A stretch of 64,000 nucleotides of DNA from Rhodocollybia butyracea (lineage: Eukaryota; Basidiomycota; Agaricomycetes; Agaricales; Omphalotaceae): contig JADNRY010000084.1 in the NCBI GenBank assembly GCA_015501585.1, positions 124,001 through 188,000 on the forward strand, given 5' to 3'. Every line of letters starts with the position of its first letter. Within the stretch, counting starts at the first letter, position 1. The position numbers were made by a program, and so were the translations under genes. The notes below the pieces were generated by a model. The model worked only from the letters and a program-made list of their open reading frames with translations, made no database searches and had not been told where the DNA came from. Positions 32,022 through 45,682 of the stretch are shown in pieces.

Positions 32022-33450
32022 CTAGGATATGAACGTAGCTTCATTATACAAGAATCCACTTGCTTCAACAGCCGTCTCTGAACCAGGCTCTGTAATCGAT
32101 AGTTTCGCAGGATTGATCCACTGGAAGCAGAAGTTAGCTCAGTGAATCGATAGGCAAAAAACTGTACTCGCCTGATAGATAAAGGGCTTGGTCCCAGCAA
32201 CATAATTCACAGCTAACTTTATCACCTTGGGGATCTCTGCGAGCACGTCCACCTTTTCTATGAGTCCCTTTGGATGCTCAACATCGCCTACGTCGACATT
32301 GAGCGAAGCTTTGTATGTCCCGGGTTTGTCTGTAATCAAAGATGGACCGGCCCACTCGTACGAAATCTCTCCAGGCTTTTGATATGAAGTGTGAGCATCG
32401 AACGCAGGTTTCAGATGTGTCACTCGACATTTGACCGAACCTTCCTCGGTCGTCTCTCCAGGATACCTCGTTTCAGCAGTAACAGCAGCCAATTTTCGAC
32501 CAACGACCAACGACCCGATATTCACGCTTACACCTCCTGATCCCGCACCTTTCTTCCCATAAGCATCTGTAGTTTTGAACTCCATCTGGATCGCAGAAAC
32601 TCCTCCAAGTTCCCAACTCTGAAAGTGCGCAAAATTCCATGAAGCGGCGACCAAGTTTGGCCTCATGCCTTGGATAGCATGAACAAACATTCCTTGGCCC
32701 TCTACAGGCGTGGCTTGTCCGCCAAGGACAACATGTCCGGAGGCCTTGTACATGGGCCAGAATCGATGGATAACATATCCTTCTGGATTACTAGGATCTG
32801 GTCCGAAATGCGAGTGACCTCCGGCATCTCCTTTCCCAATTTTCCACCCGGAAGCAGAGGCCGGACGTGAGACCTCCAGGAAAAGTTGCACATCAGGTGC
32901 TGGATTAGCCTGGATGGTGTATGATTCGGGATAGTCAGAGTCCGATTTCTCTTTGTATGTGAATGTGAATTCATCAGCCTTGCAGGATCTTCTATCGGAT
33001 CCTGCGGTAAAATTCGTTACGTTAATGGATTTCCAAGTGTGCTTTTGGGTTTTTGGATCGAAGATTTTGCAAGTGAATTGGATAGTAGGATACCAGACAC
33101 TGTCGTTTTAACGGTTATGAAATGAACAGCTTATTAGAGGTGTACATAGTAAGAGGTTAAAGAAATCGCACTCACCCAACCGACGAATGAATCAGTTGAC
33201 ACCACACAGACAGCCCATCCTCAGTGATAGTATAGAAGACCTGTGTCTCCGTTACAAAGCCACTGGATGTGCATAGCAATTCTGTATCCTTGGGCGTGAG
33301 CTCTCCAAAAAGTTCTGTGTCTTTAAATTTGGAGGAGACAGGATGGAAATTAGGCGCTTCAGGATCGATAGGAGGAGAAGTGCTAGTGCAGAGTTTGAGA
33401 GATAGCAAGGAAAATCTTATGAGTGCTTACGAAAAGAATGAGGAGAACAT
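32022..33450 (-). CDS. SVF1: Survival factor 1 (SVF1) family protein
   Basis: Svf1 is a lipocalin-like protein needed for oxidative-stress survival and sphingolipid (ceramide) handling in yeast. The start M-F-S-S-F-F-S at 33450 is followed by a 43-bp intron. The second exon gives E-L-L-C-T-S-S-G-F-V-T-E-T-Q-V-F-Y and V-W-C-Q-L-I-H-S-S-V-G. Next come W-Y-P-T-I-Q-F-T-C-K-I-F, a W-K-S-I-N-V-T-N-F block, F-G-P-D, Y-V-I-H-R-F-W-P, G-M-F-V-H-A-I-Q-G-M-R-P-N and the C-terminal G-T-K-P-F-I-Y-Q/W-I-N-P-A. It ends N-E-A-T-F-I-S at 32022. Length about 380 residues is normal. The last intron uses a GC donor (CAG|GCGAGT...CCAG near 32121-32174). Confidence 0.88.
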
Positions 33451-33973
33451 GGTGGTACGGATTCAAGTTGATTTGTGTACATAAAAATGCCGCTTACTGA
33501 TTCCGAAGTTCGTAATTTGTTATACTGATTTATCGAGGTGTTTGTAATGACTTCTGGCGATCTTGGCTAGCCTAGCTAGCTAGTCTTTTGAGAAGAGAAT
33601 ACTAGATCTTGGCGGCTACCCATCTTGCGAATTCTTCAAAACCTCCAGGCTGCATCGTACGGGGATTCTCATGATCTGCTAAGTACATCAAAATGGATCA
33701 GCCTCCAACCAATGTATACAATTCGGAACGAGTATTCACTTAAACCTTCTACAAAAGACCCTTCCAATTTCGTCGCTCTGCGAACTCAATCTGGAACCCA
33801 ATGCTTCGATCCCTTGACACGCGTCTAGTCGTACGCACCGCATGGAATGGAATCTTCTGTCTATCGATAGCCACCTTTATCTGAACTTCTGAGAAATCGC
33901 AACGCCTCTGGGTTCTCTAGCGGCAAGGTATAAATACTGCTCTTTGGTTCAACCATGGTTATCACTCAACACA
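33451..33973. promoter_or_regulatory. Divergent intergenic region SVF1 / chitinase
   Basis: About 520 bp shared by the two genes' 5' flanks. A short plus-strand frame (33625-33828) has no protein character. ggtataaatac at about 33927-33937, some 40 bp before the chitinase start, is a good TATA-like box for that gene. Confidence 0.5.
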
Positions 33974-36402
<2,429 letters not shown>

Positions 36403-36559
36403 TTTACAGTCTCGGTACGACGAGACAGAAAGTTTGGCTGAGGGTGTTTTTACCATGGCTGGTTTTGAATTAGGATATATCCAGCTTTGGCGGTTCTTCT
36501 TTGCGCACATCCATAGATAATAATGATAACCGCACGGCAAAGTAGCTACGATTAGTATT
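36403..36559. terminator. Convergent 3' flanks of chitinase and ER J-protein genes
   Basis: Only 157 bp separate the two stop codons, so the 3' UTRs of the two genes probably overlap. No specific signal is obvious. Confidence 0.35.
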
Positions 36560-38249
36560 CTATAATTCATCGTGATGGGGCTCGGTTTGGAAAGCTTCGG
36601 CCAACTCTGCAATACACTACGTCAGTAGAGTGAGTGATAATCTGTCAACAAGCACCTACTTCGTCTCTGTTGAGGTGTAAGCGTCATGGGTAATACCACG
36701 TTATACTCGACAAACAGGTCGCCATGAAGGTTGTGATTTTCGAACAACGGCATCCCTTCTCCTTCGATTTTCTGCACGAATCCTAGATTTCGAATAACTG
36801 TCAAGTCTCGGCAGTAATAAAGATACTCCTGATAACCGACCTGGTTGAGTAGGTCCTGTCCTTGTTATTCTGACTTCGTGGCCGTCAAGATGCGTCAAAT
36901 TTCGGTCGAACCCGAGCAAGGCCTATGCAGAAGTCAACATCAAGTTATGACGGAAGTAAGGTTACACTTACTTCATCAATACCAATAGTCTCCCTCCAGT
37001 AGAGGCTGGTTTCCTTTCTTCTCCAAGCTCCCTTGTCTCTCCTGCTTCGTACTCTAAGTATGACGTCTCCGGCTTCCCAGTCAGGACTTTCATCTGCTTC
37101 TCCTTCAAAGACGACCTCGTGACCTTCTGGCATACCAGGAGTGACTTCTAGGGTGTAATGAGCAGTATAGTCTACGACCTTGTTACCGTCACAATGCGGA
37201 CATTTATTGTGGATGATCTTGCCGCGACCTCCACAGTCATTACAGGTGGTTTGGGTCTGGGCGTACATCCCAGGGAAAATCTAGGACACGAAATGTTAGT
37301 GCGGGTTCTGACATTTGCAAAGTTAAGGACGCTCGTACCTGCTGCTGCACAAGTTTAACTCCAGACCCCCCGCATCCACCGCACGTATGTATGTCGCTGT
37401 CGGAAGCAGCACCGGAGCCTCTACAGTGGTCACAAAGAACGCGCTTCTTGATCATGAACTATGGCAAAACTGAGCTCAGTGAAAAAAAAAAAGATATTTA
37501 AGCTTACATCTATACTGGCTCCTTTGTAACTGAGGAGCGAAAGCACTGATCAGCAGATACATATCGCAGTGATCAAGCAAGGCTTACATGTCCGCCAGCT
37601 CAACTTCGAATTCCGTCAATGAACTTGGTCCACGACGCGCTTGTTGAGAAGCATCTGGTAAAAAGCGTCAGGTTATGTGTTTCACATAGTCATTCAACTC
37701 ACGGCCACCACCAAAGAAGTTGGAGAATATGTCGAAAGGATTGGCGTGGGGGTTTTGACCTCCTTCATGAGCTTTGAGGCCCTCCTATAAGATAATGTCA
37801 ACGAACGCGGCGTAAAAAGACGAGTGATGGGTTTTCACCTCGCCATGTCTGTCGTAGATTTGACGTTTCTGAAATTGGGTTTAAGAAGTGGATTTATACA
37901 ATTGACTGTATTTCGTACTTCAGAATCCGACAAAACTTCGTATGCTGCAGGTTCCTGGCGCAATTTAGCAGTGATTCACGTTTAGACTTGCTTGATAGCT
38001 GACCGTAAGCAATATCCACAAACTTGTCCGCAGCTTCGGGATCTTTATTTTTATCCGGGTGATATTTGCGGCTCAGCTTTTTGTACGCATGTCGGATGTC
38101 CTTGTCTGAAGCTGACTTGTGGACTGCGAGGGGTCAGGTCGTTTCTCGAAATGAGGTGCGTGAACCTTACTGTCGAGGATCTTGTAGAGATCTCTAGCGA
38201 CTACTAGAGTCGACAATAATAGAATAAGGAACGTATAGGCCCAAACCAT
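36560..38249 (-). CDS. SCJ1: ER-luminal DnaJ co-chaperone (SCJ1/ERdj3-like) ending HDEL
   Basis: It stimulates the ER Hsp70 (Kar2/BiP) in folding and degradation of secretory proteins. M-V-W-A-Y-T-F-L-I-L-L-L-S-T-L-V-V-A at 38249 is a signal peptide, directly followed by R-D-L-Y-K-I-L and a J domain with K-Y-H-P-D-K-N (HPD intact). A G/F stretch (N-P-F-D-I-F-S-N-F-F-G-G-G) follows, then the zinc region with C-D-H-C-R-G-S-G, C-G-G-C-G-G-S-G, C-N-D-C-G-G-R-G and C-P-H-C-D-G-N (all four CxxCxGx(G/N) repeats). The C-terminal substrate domain includes P-G-M-P-E-G-H-E-V-V-F and G-D-L-F-V-E-Y. The protein ends H-H-D-E-L, the ER retrieval signal. There are about ten exons with short introns. Confidence 0.92.
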
Positions 38250-38503
38250 AGTCGATGTAGAAAGAGAAGATAGATTTCCCGTGTGTTATTGACACGTACC
38301 ACAGAACGTGTTTTGGCGCCCAATTCAAATATTAGCGCCCTTACTCTTGTGCCCGTTTCGGCAGCTGCTTCCCGGCGTCAACCACTCTTTTCGTTCTTGT
38401 TTAATTCTGCTCCTCAAAATAATTGTCCTCAAAGTCTACTCTCTCTCTCTATCACTCCTGTGGATGTCCTCGTAAATTAACAAGGAACGCTTAACTCTTA
38501 AGC
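38250..38503. promoter_or_regulatory. Divergent promoter region, J-protein / aspartic protease
   Basis: 254 bp between the two start codons. It contains a ctctctctct tract near 38440 and no obvious TATA box. Confidence 0.4.
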
Positions 38504-40845
38504 ATGCTGTGCTTAGTCCTCCTTTTATCATTATTTCTGTGCTCGTGGGCTACAGTAGGAAGCGAGCTATCGTCTGGAGAAGTCGCGAACACTACGGAAG
38601 CATTCATTGTGCCAATCAGTCTATCTAGCGATGGAGAGTGAGTATCCTATTCTCTTGGAATCTTCCAAATCCAACTACTCTTACTGTAGATCCTACTATG
38701 CGGTAATTGCACTAGGAGAGATATACTTTCGCATTTCCCTTGACACTGCTTCCTCGGATCTATGGATAATGGCGTCATCTTGCTCAACATCCGCTTGCCA
38801 AAACACGCCCCGATATCCTCTTACCTACGAGAGCGCGACATTCTTAGCGGTCAATGACAATTCTACTGTGTTTGGTGCTGAGTACGCTGACGGAACTGGT
38901 GCGTTCTTGAAATAATCACAGTACCGATGCTAAGTGCTCCTTCAGTTGCGACTGGATTTGTGGCCAAAGAAACTTTACATCTATCTAATCTCACTGTCCC
39001 AAACCAGGCTTTTGGTCAGTCCTGTTTCCGAACATTACATCTCAACTCCTCAATGCTATACACATAGCTCTTATCACCAACTCAAACGTTTCAATGATTG
39101 ACGACATCAGTGGTATCCTCGGGCTGGGTTTTCCCCGCATATCATCTATCAACACCACATTAACCAACTGTACGACCACCTGCCGTATAACCGTATCCTT
39201 GAACTAAAAGTTTTTGATAGCCACGCCGTTTTTCCCTGGCCTTGCGCAGCAAGGACTGCTCCAGTACCCACTTTTTGGTCTTAGTTTAACTCGAAATGAC
39301 ACAGGCTCTCTTTCCCTCGGTGGCTATTCATCTTGCATCTGTACTTTTTTATATCTAACCATACAATTATAGGCGCCATCGATAGTTCTGTTGTAACAAA
39401 CTTGAGTAACGTCGAATGGAACCCCGTGGTTGAATTCTCGCCAGTTAGTAATGAAAGCAGTTCCTCAAGTTATTATCAATGGGCTATCCCCTTGCAAAGC
39501 CTTGCGGTATGTACGATTCAACGCGCAATGAAGACCTATTCGTGACATTGTACATCAACAGGTAAACGGGACGCCGATCACTCTTGCGCCATCGTATCCC
39601 TTGATTACAGCGAACCGTTCCATTGCAATATTTGACGTGTGCGTTTCCATGCACTTGAAGTCCTTGCTTGCTGCTGATAACTTTATAGGGGAACTCCAGG
39701 AATATACGGACCATGGGCGGATGTATGTTACCGATCTTGAAGCTGCAGATGAATTACTGACAACTGCTCAATACTAGGTATCCAATCTATTCTCGTCGTT
39801 TAGTAGTGCACGCTTGGTCGATGGAGCTAGTCCGTAGTAAATCTTATCACCACACCCTTCATGCTTATTATATTCAATAGCTGGACAATGGGCTGTTCCG
39901 TGCGACTCTGAGATGACCATGTCCTTTTTGTTTGGGTGAGCACCCAGTTTTTCGGAATGATGTAGTGAACTTAGCCAAATTGCAGGCATATGAACTTCAC
40001 TCTCCAGCCCACCGACTAGTAGGTGTGTTTTTCAGTGCCCGAGACATTCCACTGATTCTCCCAATAGCATCATTGGCGAAGCTTCTGGTGATCCAGGATT
40101 GTGCTTATCCTGGCCGCTGGCCGTTGAGCCCAGTCCAGATGGGATTGATTGGCAATTTGGTACATTCGGTTCTCATCTCGCCCACTGGACCTTCTATTGA
40201 CTCCAGAGTGATATCCTAGGTACCCCATTCATGCGCACCGTTTACACCGTTTTCAGGTAAGAACTAAATAATGCTTGAGGTAGTCTAATATATCTTTTTT
40301 CCAGCTACGGTATTGATACGCTTGAACCTCCAATGATTGGACTTTACCCTTTATCGAACAATACCAGCCCAGAGGTGTCTTCGGTTGTAGTATCTTTTAT
40401 TGAGTCGGCATCCGAGGTGGTAGCCACAACCCTGCCCAACTCACTGATTGTCACCCCGACCGCTACCACGCGCGCATACTCTCTCAACACCTCGGTCCCA
40501 GCCTTCACTGGGGGTATTGTCTCAACCGCACTTGCTACTAGTACCTACAGTCCTATCTTTGGCGCAGTGACTACTGTAGCTGATGCATCCACGTTGAATC
40601 TTTCAGCCATACCGCTTATTTCCCCTCCTCCCACCGTCGTCACCCTTACAACGACAAACTCTGCCGGAATGGTCCACACTACTACTTCTCATGTAACGAT
40701 ACCTACTCAGGTACTAGGCGTACCCCCTGGCTGGAACAATGGTGGTTTCACTGCACGTGCTCCGGTTTTCACATTACTACTATCCATTTCTCTTCCTACG
40801 TTACTCTCCTTAGTTTTACGCTTTACGTCGTTGGACTGTTTATGA
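38504..40845 (+). CDS. Pepsin-like aspartic protease, probably GPI-anchored, altered second active site
   Basis: A secreted A1-family endopeptidase. M-L-C-L-V-L-L-L-S-L-F-L-C-S-W-A is a signal peptide (start 38504). The first active site reads L-D-T-A-S-S-D-L-W-I, a DTGS variant with Ala for Gly. Blocks D-D-I-S-G-I-L-G-L-G-F-P and G-S-L-S-L-G are typical. The second active site, across an intron near 39637-39690, reads F-D-V-G-T-P-G-I, where DTG is usual, so the Thr/Ser is lost. A Ser/Thr-rich stalk (40370-40700) and a hydrophobic C terminus (L-L-L-S-I-S-L-P-T-L-L) suggest GPI anchoring. About nine exons. The junction near 39830-39885 does not join in phase by my reading, so either a frame error or a misplaced splice is present. 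Confidence 0.75.
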
Positions 40846-41242
40846 ACGAACTATTACATACACGCTGACTTTGTCGAGTTTGTCAAGTTTTGTCGCATTG
40901 CTATTCATTTGTTACAAGAGCTACTATGAATATCTGAAATTGTTGTAGGTGTACAGGTGCGCGTCGTGACCATTGAGCTTACACTGTTTTACAAATAGTC
41001 CGAAAATTTTCTCGAGTCTCTCCAGTCCCTTTCCGATTGATTTATCCAATATCCAAGTTCTCGTTTACAGTCTGCACACCTTTCCCCTCCCACCTCCTGT
41101 CTTCTCTCCAGCATCCCCGGAAGTCGAAGAAGCACGTTCTTCCGTGTATCGTAGCGCGAACTCAAGTTTGTTGCATTAGCTCCGGTTGCAACCGAAGGTG
41201 CACTCGCACCGAGCACGGAGCTCAGCCCTGCACTTCCAGTTC
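40846..41242. other. Intergenic, convergent genes; nothing seen
   Basis: It contains the 3' flanks of the protease (plus) and the BTB gene (minus). Short frames at 40973-41366 on the plus strand lie opposite the BTB gene and have no protein character. Confidence 0.4.
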
Positions 41243-42031
41243 TCAGACGAGCCCGAGGACGGGGTGCGTCTTCAAAGGAAAAGGCAGTGGAGAGCTCGGC
41301 AGTGAGAAGGGCATAATGCTCAAGCCAAAATTCACAAGCAACGGCAGCTCCTCGATGATATCGTGAAGGCCCGAAGCGACGGAATTCCTTGGCGAGAAGA
41401 GCACGGTGAGTTTGCTGGTATTCAATCTATCGGCTAGGTGAGGTCGGAAGGACGAATGCGTGAGCAAAAGACATACCCAAGCAGCAAATACATTGGGAGG
41501 GACACAGCTTAGCATAGTGTATGGAGGTATATCCAAAGTTGCTTCAGCGCTTTCATCTATGATTTCGGTATATTTGTGTCGCACAGAGTATAACAGAACA
41601 TCGATGGAGTGGTTCATAATACACTCTCTAGACGTCCTATCAGCAGCAGCTGCATCTCGTGTGAAGCAGCAATCGTACCTCATTCTATGACTGCAGACAC
41701 CGCGTGCAGCATAAATCTCGTATTTCTCTACTGCCTCCGCCAATTCCTTCACTACGTCCCATTCGACTGCCCGAAGGTCCGGCTGGGGTTGGAGATAGAC
41801 ATATTGCAGCATGAGCTCGAGCACCTGAGACGTTTCGGATAATGATACAATCTCGTCCTTGGCTGTCCCGACTGTAGATCCTCCGGCGTCGGCGAAAACT
41901 TGGGAATGCATTTCAAGATTTATTCGGTGAACCTTGAACAGAACATTGTCAGATGACTGAATGGTGAGGTCCGAGTCCGGTAGATTGACTGCAGTAACAT
42001 GGTCAACGTTTAGAGTGTTGAACGGATGCAA
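41243..42031 (-). CDS. BTB/POZ-domain protein
   Basis: BTB domains mediate dimerisation and often act as adaptors for cullin-3 ligases. In agaricomycetes they form a large family of unknown roles. The sequence H-P-F-N-T-L, S-D-L-T-I-Q-S-S-D-N-V-L-F-K-V-H-R-I-N-L-E-M-H-S-Q-V-F, L-M-L-Q-Y-V-Y-L-Q-P-Q-P-D-L and L-A-E-A-V-E-K-Y-E-I-Y-A-A-R is typical of that family. The C-terminal half (I-D-V-L-L-Y-S-V-R-H-K-Y) also fits. An upstream start at 42140 (M-A-S-E-A-P-T-P-G-L) with an intron near 42040-42100 is plausible, but I could not find a splice pair in phase, so the ORF start at 42031 is given as the safe limit. Confidence 0.75.
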   Translation of the reverse strand: MHPFNTLNVDHVTAVNLPDSDLTIQSSDNVLFKVHRINLEMHSQVFADAGGSTVGTAKDEIVSLSETSQVLELMLQYVYLQPQPDLRAVEWDVVKELAEAVEKYEIYAARGVCSHRMRYDCCFTRDAAAADRTSRECIMNHSIDVLLYSVRHKYTEIIDESAEATLDIPPYTMLSCVPPNVFAAWVCLLLTHSSFRPHLADRLNTSKLTVLFSPRNSVASGLHDIIEELPLLVNFGLSIMPFSLPSSPLPFPLKTHPVLGLV

Positions 42032-42140
42032 CGAATGACAGCAAAGCTCGGTATGTACATGAATGCGAGGCCTTCAAAGTTAAAACGAGACGTACATCGT
42101 TTCGACACTGAAAGCCCGGGGGTAGGTGCTTCGGAAGCCA

Positions 42141-42558
42141 TTTTCGGCTGTATGAGAGAGGAGGGAAACACAGAGTGCTTGATGCTGATCGTGGTGAGAC
42201 CCTTTATATAGGTATATGCATCATCTGACCAACTTCAACATTCTGGTGAGAAGGGTTTTCGTTGAGAATCTTGAGATGCTTGAAATTGCGAACTTGAAGG
42301 TTGGAACTTTTGCGATGTAGCCAGTATGATCTATGTCGGGATCCATGGGCTCAGCTTGTCTCTCCCAGTGACCCCGTAGCAGCTGAGTTGGATGTTATTT
42401 GGATGTAATGATAATCGATAAAGCCTTCCCCACGCGAATTACGAAGCGTAGAGCACAGGGAAGATGACGGTCTGAACATGGGGGGATTTCTAGAGTCAGC
42501 TTTAATGACAGTCAGGTTGGAAGAGGTTGGAAGCACATCGGGCGCCTAAATATTGAGA
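42141..42558. promoter_or_regulatory. Divergent intergenic region, BTB / TRF4-like gene
   Basis: About 420 bp with a tttatatagg TATA-like box near 42203 on the side of the BTB gene. No coding content is supported. Confidence 0.4.
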
Positions 42559-44627
42559 ATGTTTCTTCAGCCATGTCAGGTTAGTTTGTCTCTCTCATAA
42601 CGGACACCGTGCCAACTTGCGTTAATACATTATTTGCGTAGGCTACTCGACTCGGACCTAAAATCAAAATTCGAACCACGCTATTCCAAAAGCAAGTTCA
42701 ACTTGGTTTCAGATATTCCTCAACTGCACTCGTCTCTCGTAGGCCTTGGCTTGAAACCGTTGAGAAGGAAAAATATACCACTGTTAATGAAAAGTATATC
42801 TATATTCTACTTTTTGTCTTCTCGACCTATCTATATACGCCCTTCGCAGACTACACCACAGCATTGTCGCATTCACGTCCTGGATACAACCCACTCCCGC
42901 TGAGACTGCTATTCGAAGCGCGCTTTTCGAGGCGGTAGCACAAGCTATCGGGGGGCTACCCACATCAAGAGCAGGGTCAAAAATATAGAACAGTTTGGAA
43001 GTGGTGTATCTGGTTTGGGGTTACCCGGAAGGTGAATGGGCTTGCTATGGGTTTTTCTCCCATCTCACGCACTCCGCAGTGACTTGGACATTGTCGTTAC
43101 TACCCGACAAAATTCAACCCCTCGAGATCACAAGAAACTTGCATTTCAAGTCGAAAAATATCTCAAAACCTCCGGAATAGTTACAAAACTAACAGTGAAC
43201 CACTGGGCACCCGTACCAGTGGTCCATTGCGAGTCAACGGCTGCCTGGGGTGGGTGCCCACCGCTCCGTTCAAGATCATATCTTAACGTCAACTTGTACA
43301 ATATCATTTCCACACAGGAAACATCCCTATTGACATATCCTTCGAACCAGCCACCGCAACGCGGTCAGCGTCAAAAGGCACCCTTGTCGCGTCAGCCCTT
43401 CAATCGCATATGAAAGCACAGCCGGCTCTTGTTCCCCTCGTTCTTACCATCAAAGCCTTTCTTCGACAAAGAGATCTCGGAAGTGCTAAGAGCGGGGGGC
43501 TGGGTAGTTATCCGTTGAGTGTGATGGTTACTAGCTTTTTGCAGGTGAGTAACATCAAGCTTCTCCTCTGGTATGTATACTAACTTTACACTCAGCGCAA
43601 TCCTATGGCTCTTGCTTCGGATTTTATCAGCAGCCCTTTCGAAAAACACACCCTCGGACATCTACTGACACAGTTTTTCCTCCATTACGGGAACGCGTTC
43701 CCTTATGGAGAGAAATGCATTAGTATCGAGCCTATCAACGGACACGATGCTCTGGCCTCCCCCTCGTCCACTGCCCCCGTCGCCACTGTTCCAGCAACAA
43801 CAACTGATTCTGTTACCGAACATCCGGCGTCCTCAGGTGCAAGCACAGATATTGCTGAAGATACCTCTACGGCAGTCATACCAGAAAAAGCGGAAGATCA
43901 CTCGGCAGTAGCGCAACCAGAGCAAGTACAAGAAAAAATTTCTGCAGTCGACATATCAGAAAAAGTGGAAGGTCACTCGGTAATAGTGCAACCAGAGCAA
44001 GTACAAGAAAAAGGCCTGAAATCACTGACAGGCCTGTCGTGGATCAAACCCTCGCTGAATCCTAAGGTCGCGATCGAGTGCCTTGTTGAGCCCAGTAAGT
44101 ATCATCTGGGACTCACGAAATTTTTATTTCTTACGTATAGCTCTTTCTTGCAGAATATGACATTGGGAAAGGCACAGCCAGAATGAGCAAGGTCGCTGAG
44201 GAGTTCAAGATGGCGGCTGAGACGCTTCTGCAGGTGCAGTCTCCTGAGGTCGATGTGTTGGGAACAATTATAACACTAAGTAAAGAGGTAAGCAGTGTGA
44301 CTGCTCCAAACGCTGCTGTTTCTATCTTTATTTGTCCGTTGTCGCTAATCTGTTTTGTTGACTTACGCTATACAGACTATCACGCACCGTGCATACATCG
44401 AGACGATCAAGGATACATACGGAACGAAACAAGAGGCAACGAAACAAGAGGCCGAAGGAGATCTGCGCTCGGCCTGGAATGCGTATAAAACAAATCTTGA
44501 AAAGATACATCGTCTTTTGGAGGACAACAAGAAGCTACATGTGGACTTGGATGCTTTTATTAACAAATACAAAGTACCGAAAGAAAGTGCGTCTCATCTT
44601 TTGGCCTTTGCCCAGGCATTAAGCTGA
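42559..44627 (+). CDS. TRF4-type nucleotidyltransferase (non-canonical poly(A) polymerase), probable frameshift
   Basis: The family adds short A or U tails to RNAs for exosome decay. The first exon M-F-L-Q-P-C-Q splices at 42582 into a basic segment without acids (K-I-K-I-R-T-T-L-F-Q-K-Q-V-Q-L-G-F-R). Then R-P-W-L-E-T-V-E and L-H-H-S-I-V-A-F-T-S-W-I-Q-P-T follow, and the catalytic F-G-S-G-V-S-G-L-G-L-P-G-S-D-L-D-I-V-V (split by an intron at 43033-43078). Next is the PAP-associated domain with G-G-L-G-S-Y-P-L-S-V-M-V-T-S-F-L and L-L-T-Q-F-F-L-H-Y-G. A Ser/Thr-rich region with two ~25-residue repeats (P-E-Q-V-Q-E-K) precedes the C terminus. Frames do not meet at a run of six G near 42950: one base is missing or extra. 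Confidence 0.75.
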
Positions 44628-45127
44628 AACCTCTAACAAGTGGTCAAATCTGGTGATCTTTCAATCCAACCCCAGGAAGTGCGTTTCATCTTTTAGTTGT
44701 TGCGTGGGCATTAAACTGAGACTCTTAACAAGTGGTCAAGTTCGGTGATCTTACAACCCGAACCCCCCGCATTCCCAAACCTCGCGGATTCGGTGTGTCA
44801 GTTGGCCACTTCCCCCGCGAATTCAAAAAGGGCGTCAAGGATGTTAGGGAGATGTTCAACCGTGTAGTTCACCCCCTGTCTACGCCATATCTTCTTTTTA
44901 AATATGGGTATTATGTGCTCAATCATCCATCGAGAGAGGAAGCGGAAGCGTATATGGAGCAGTGGAAGAAAAACTTCTCAAGCCTTGATCATCCGTTGCG
45001 TGAGTATCCTGATCTTCAGATAGCGCAGTACGGTAAATGGGAAGGGGACAAAGGGCTTGATCACACTCCCGTCGGTAACGATGTCGATGTCGATGTTAAT
45101 AGCCAGCAAACTGCGCCGCCTTCTTAG
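44628..45127 (+). other. Downstream open frame, possible C-terminal exon of the TRF4-like gene
   Basis: A 131-codon frame (44732-45127) reads R-I-P-K-P-R-G-F-G-V-S-V-G-H-F-P-R-E-F-K-K-G-V-K-D-V and looks coding. It could be the last exon if an intron from GTGCGT at 44587 to an AG near 44749 is used. In front of it lies a ~90-bp imperfect tandem duplication (44587-44676 and 44680-44770), each copy carrying its own gtgcgt...tgggcattaa segment. The partial duplicate at 45683-46770 includes the same segment, so it belonged to the ancestral unit. Confidence 0.5.
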
Positions 45128-45682
45128 GATGGATGCATCCGATGTAGCTCTTTAGGGCTGTTTCTTTCTTATTACAGTACCTCATTAATGATTAATTGAC
45201 GGCCTTCTGGTCTGATGATATTGTCTGTGTGAGCCGAGCAAGCAAGCCATAGGCGGACATGCTAAGAACGAGACGAACCAACGTAACAGCATAAGAATAT
45301 GAGCGAGCAATCATACGTGTAGATAGGAAGATAAGTAGTAAGAAAACGAGAAACCGTTTGAGATGTAGAATATATCCACTTCAACTTCTCTGCTTCAGGA
45401 ATCTCTGCCTCGATAGGAAGTATGTAGTCCAGATCTTCGAGCAGTTCGGGGGTGCGGCGTTTTCAAGTCAAACATGACCAAAAGCAAATAATCGAAGCCT
45501 TATATCTTCCTGCTCACAGGCCTTGAATATTGAACACCAAGGAGACGCGACAAAACACGACTGAGAGAGGAACTTGAAGGCTTCTCTTTCTATGCGAACG
45601 AGTATTTTCTTCTTAAAAGACGAGCTATTGATTGGCCGTGAACGGGACACCATAAGATAACAACAACAATAATAATAATCAG
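45128..45682. other. Spacer between the TRF4-like gene and its partial copy
   Basis: The first ~90 bp match the end of the duplicated unit (ctttttagggctgtttctttcttattac type). The rest has short open frames on both strands without support. Confidence 0.4.

Noticed and set aside
44732..45127. Independent 131-residue gene
   Set aside because: The same segment follows the TRF4-like 3' half in the degenerate duplicate, so it more likely belongs to that transcription unit as a last exon.
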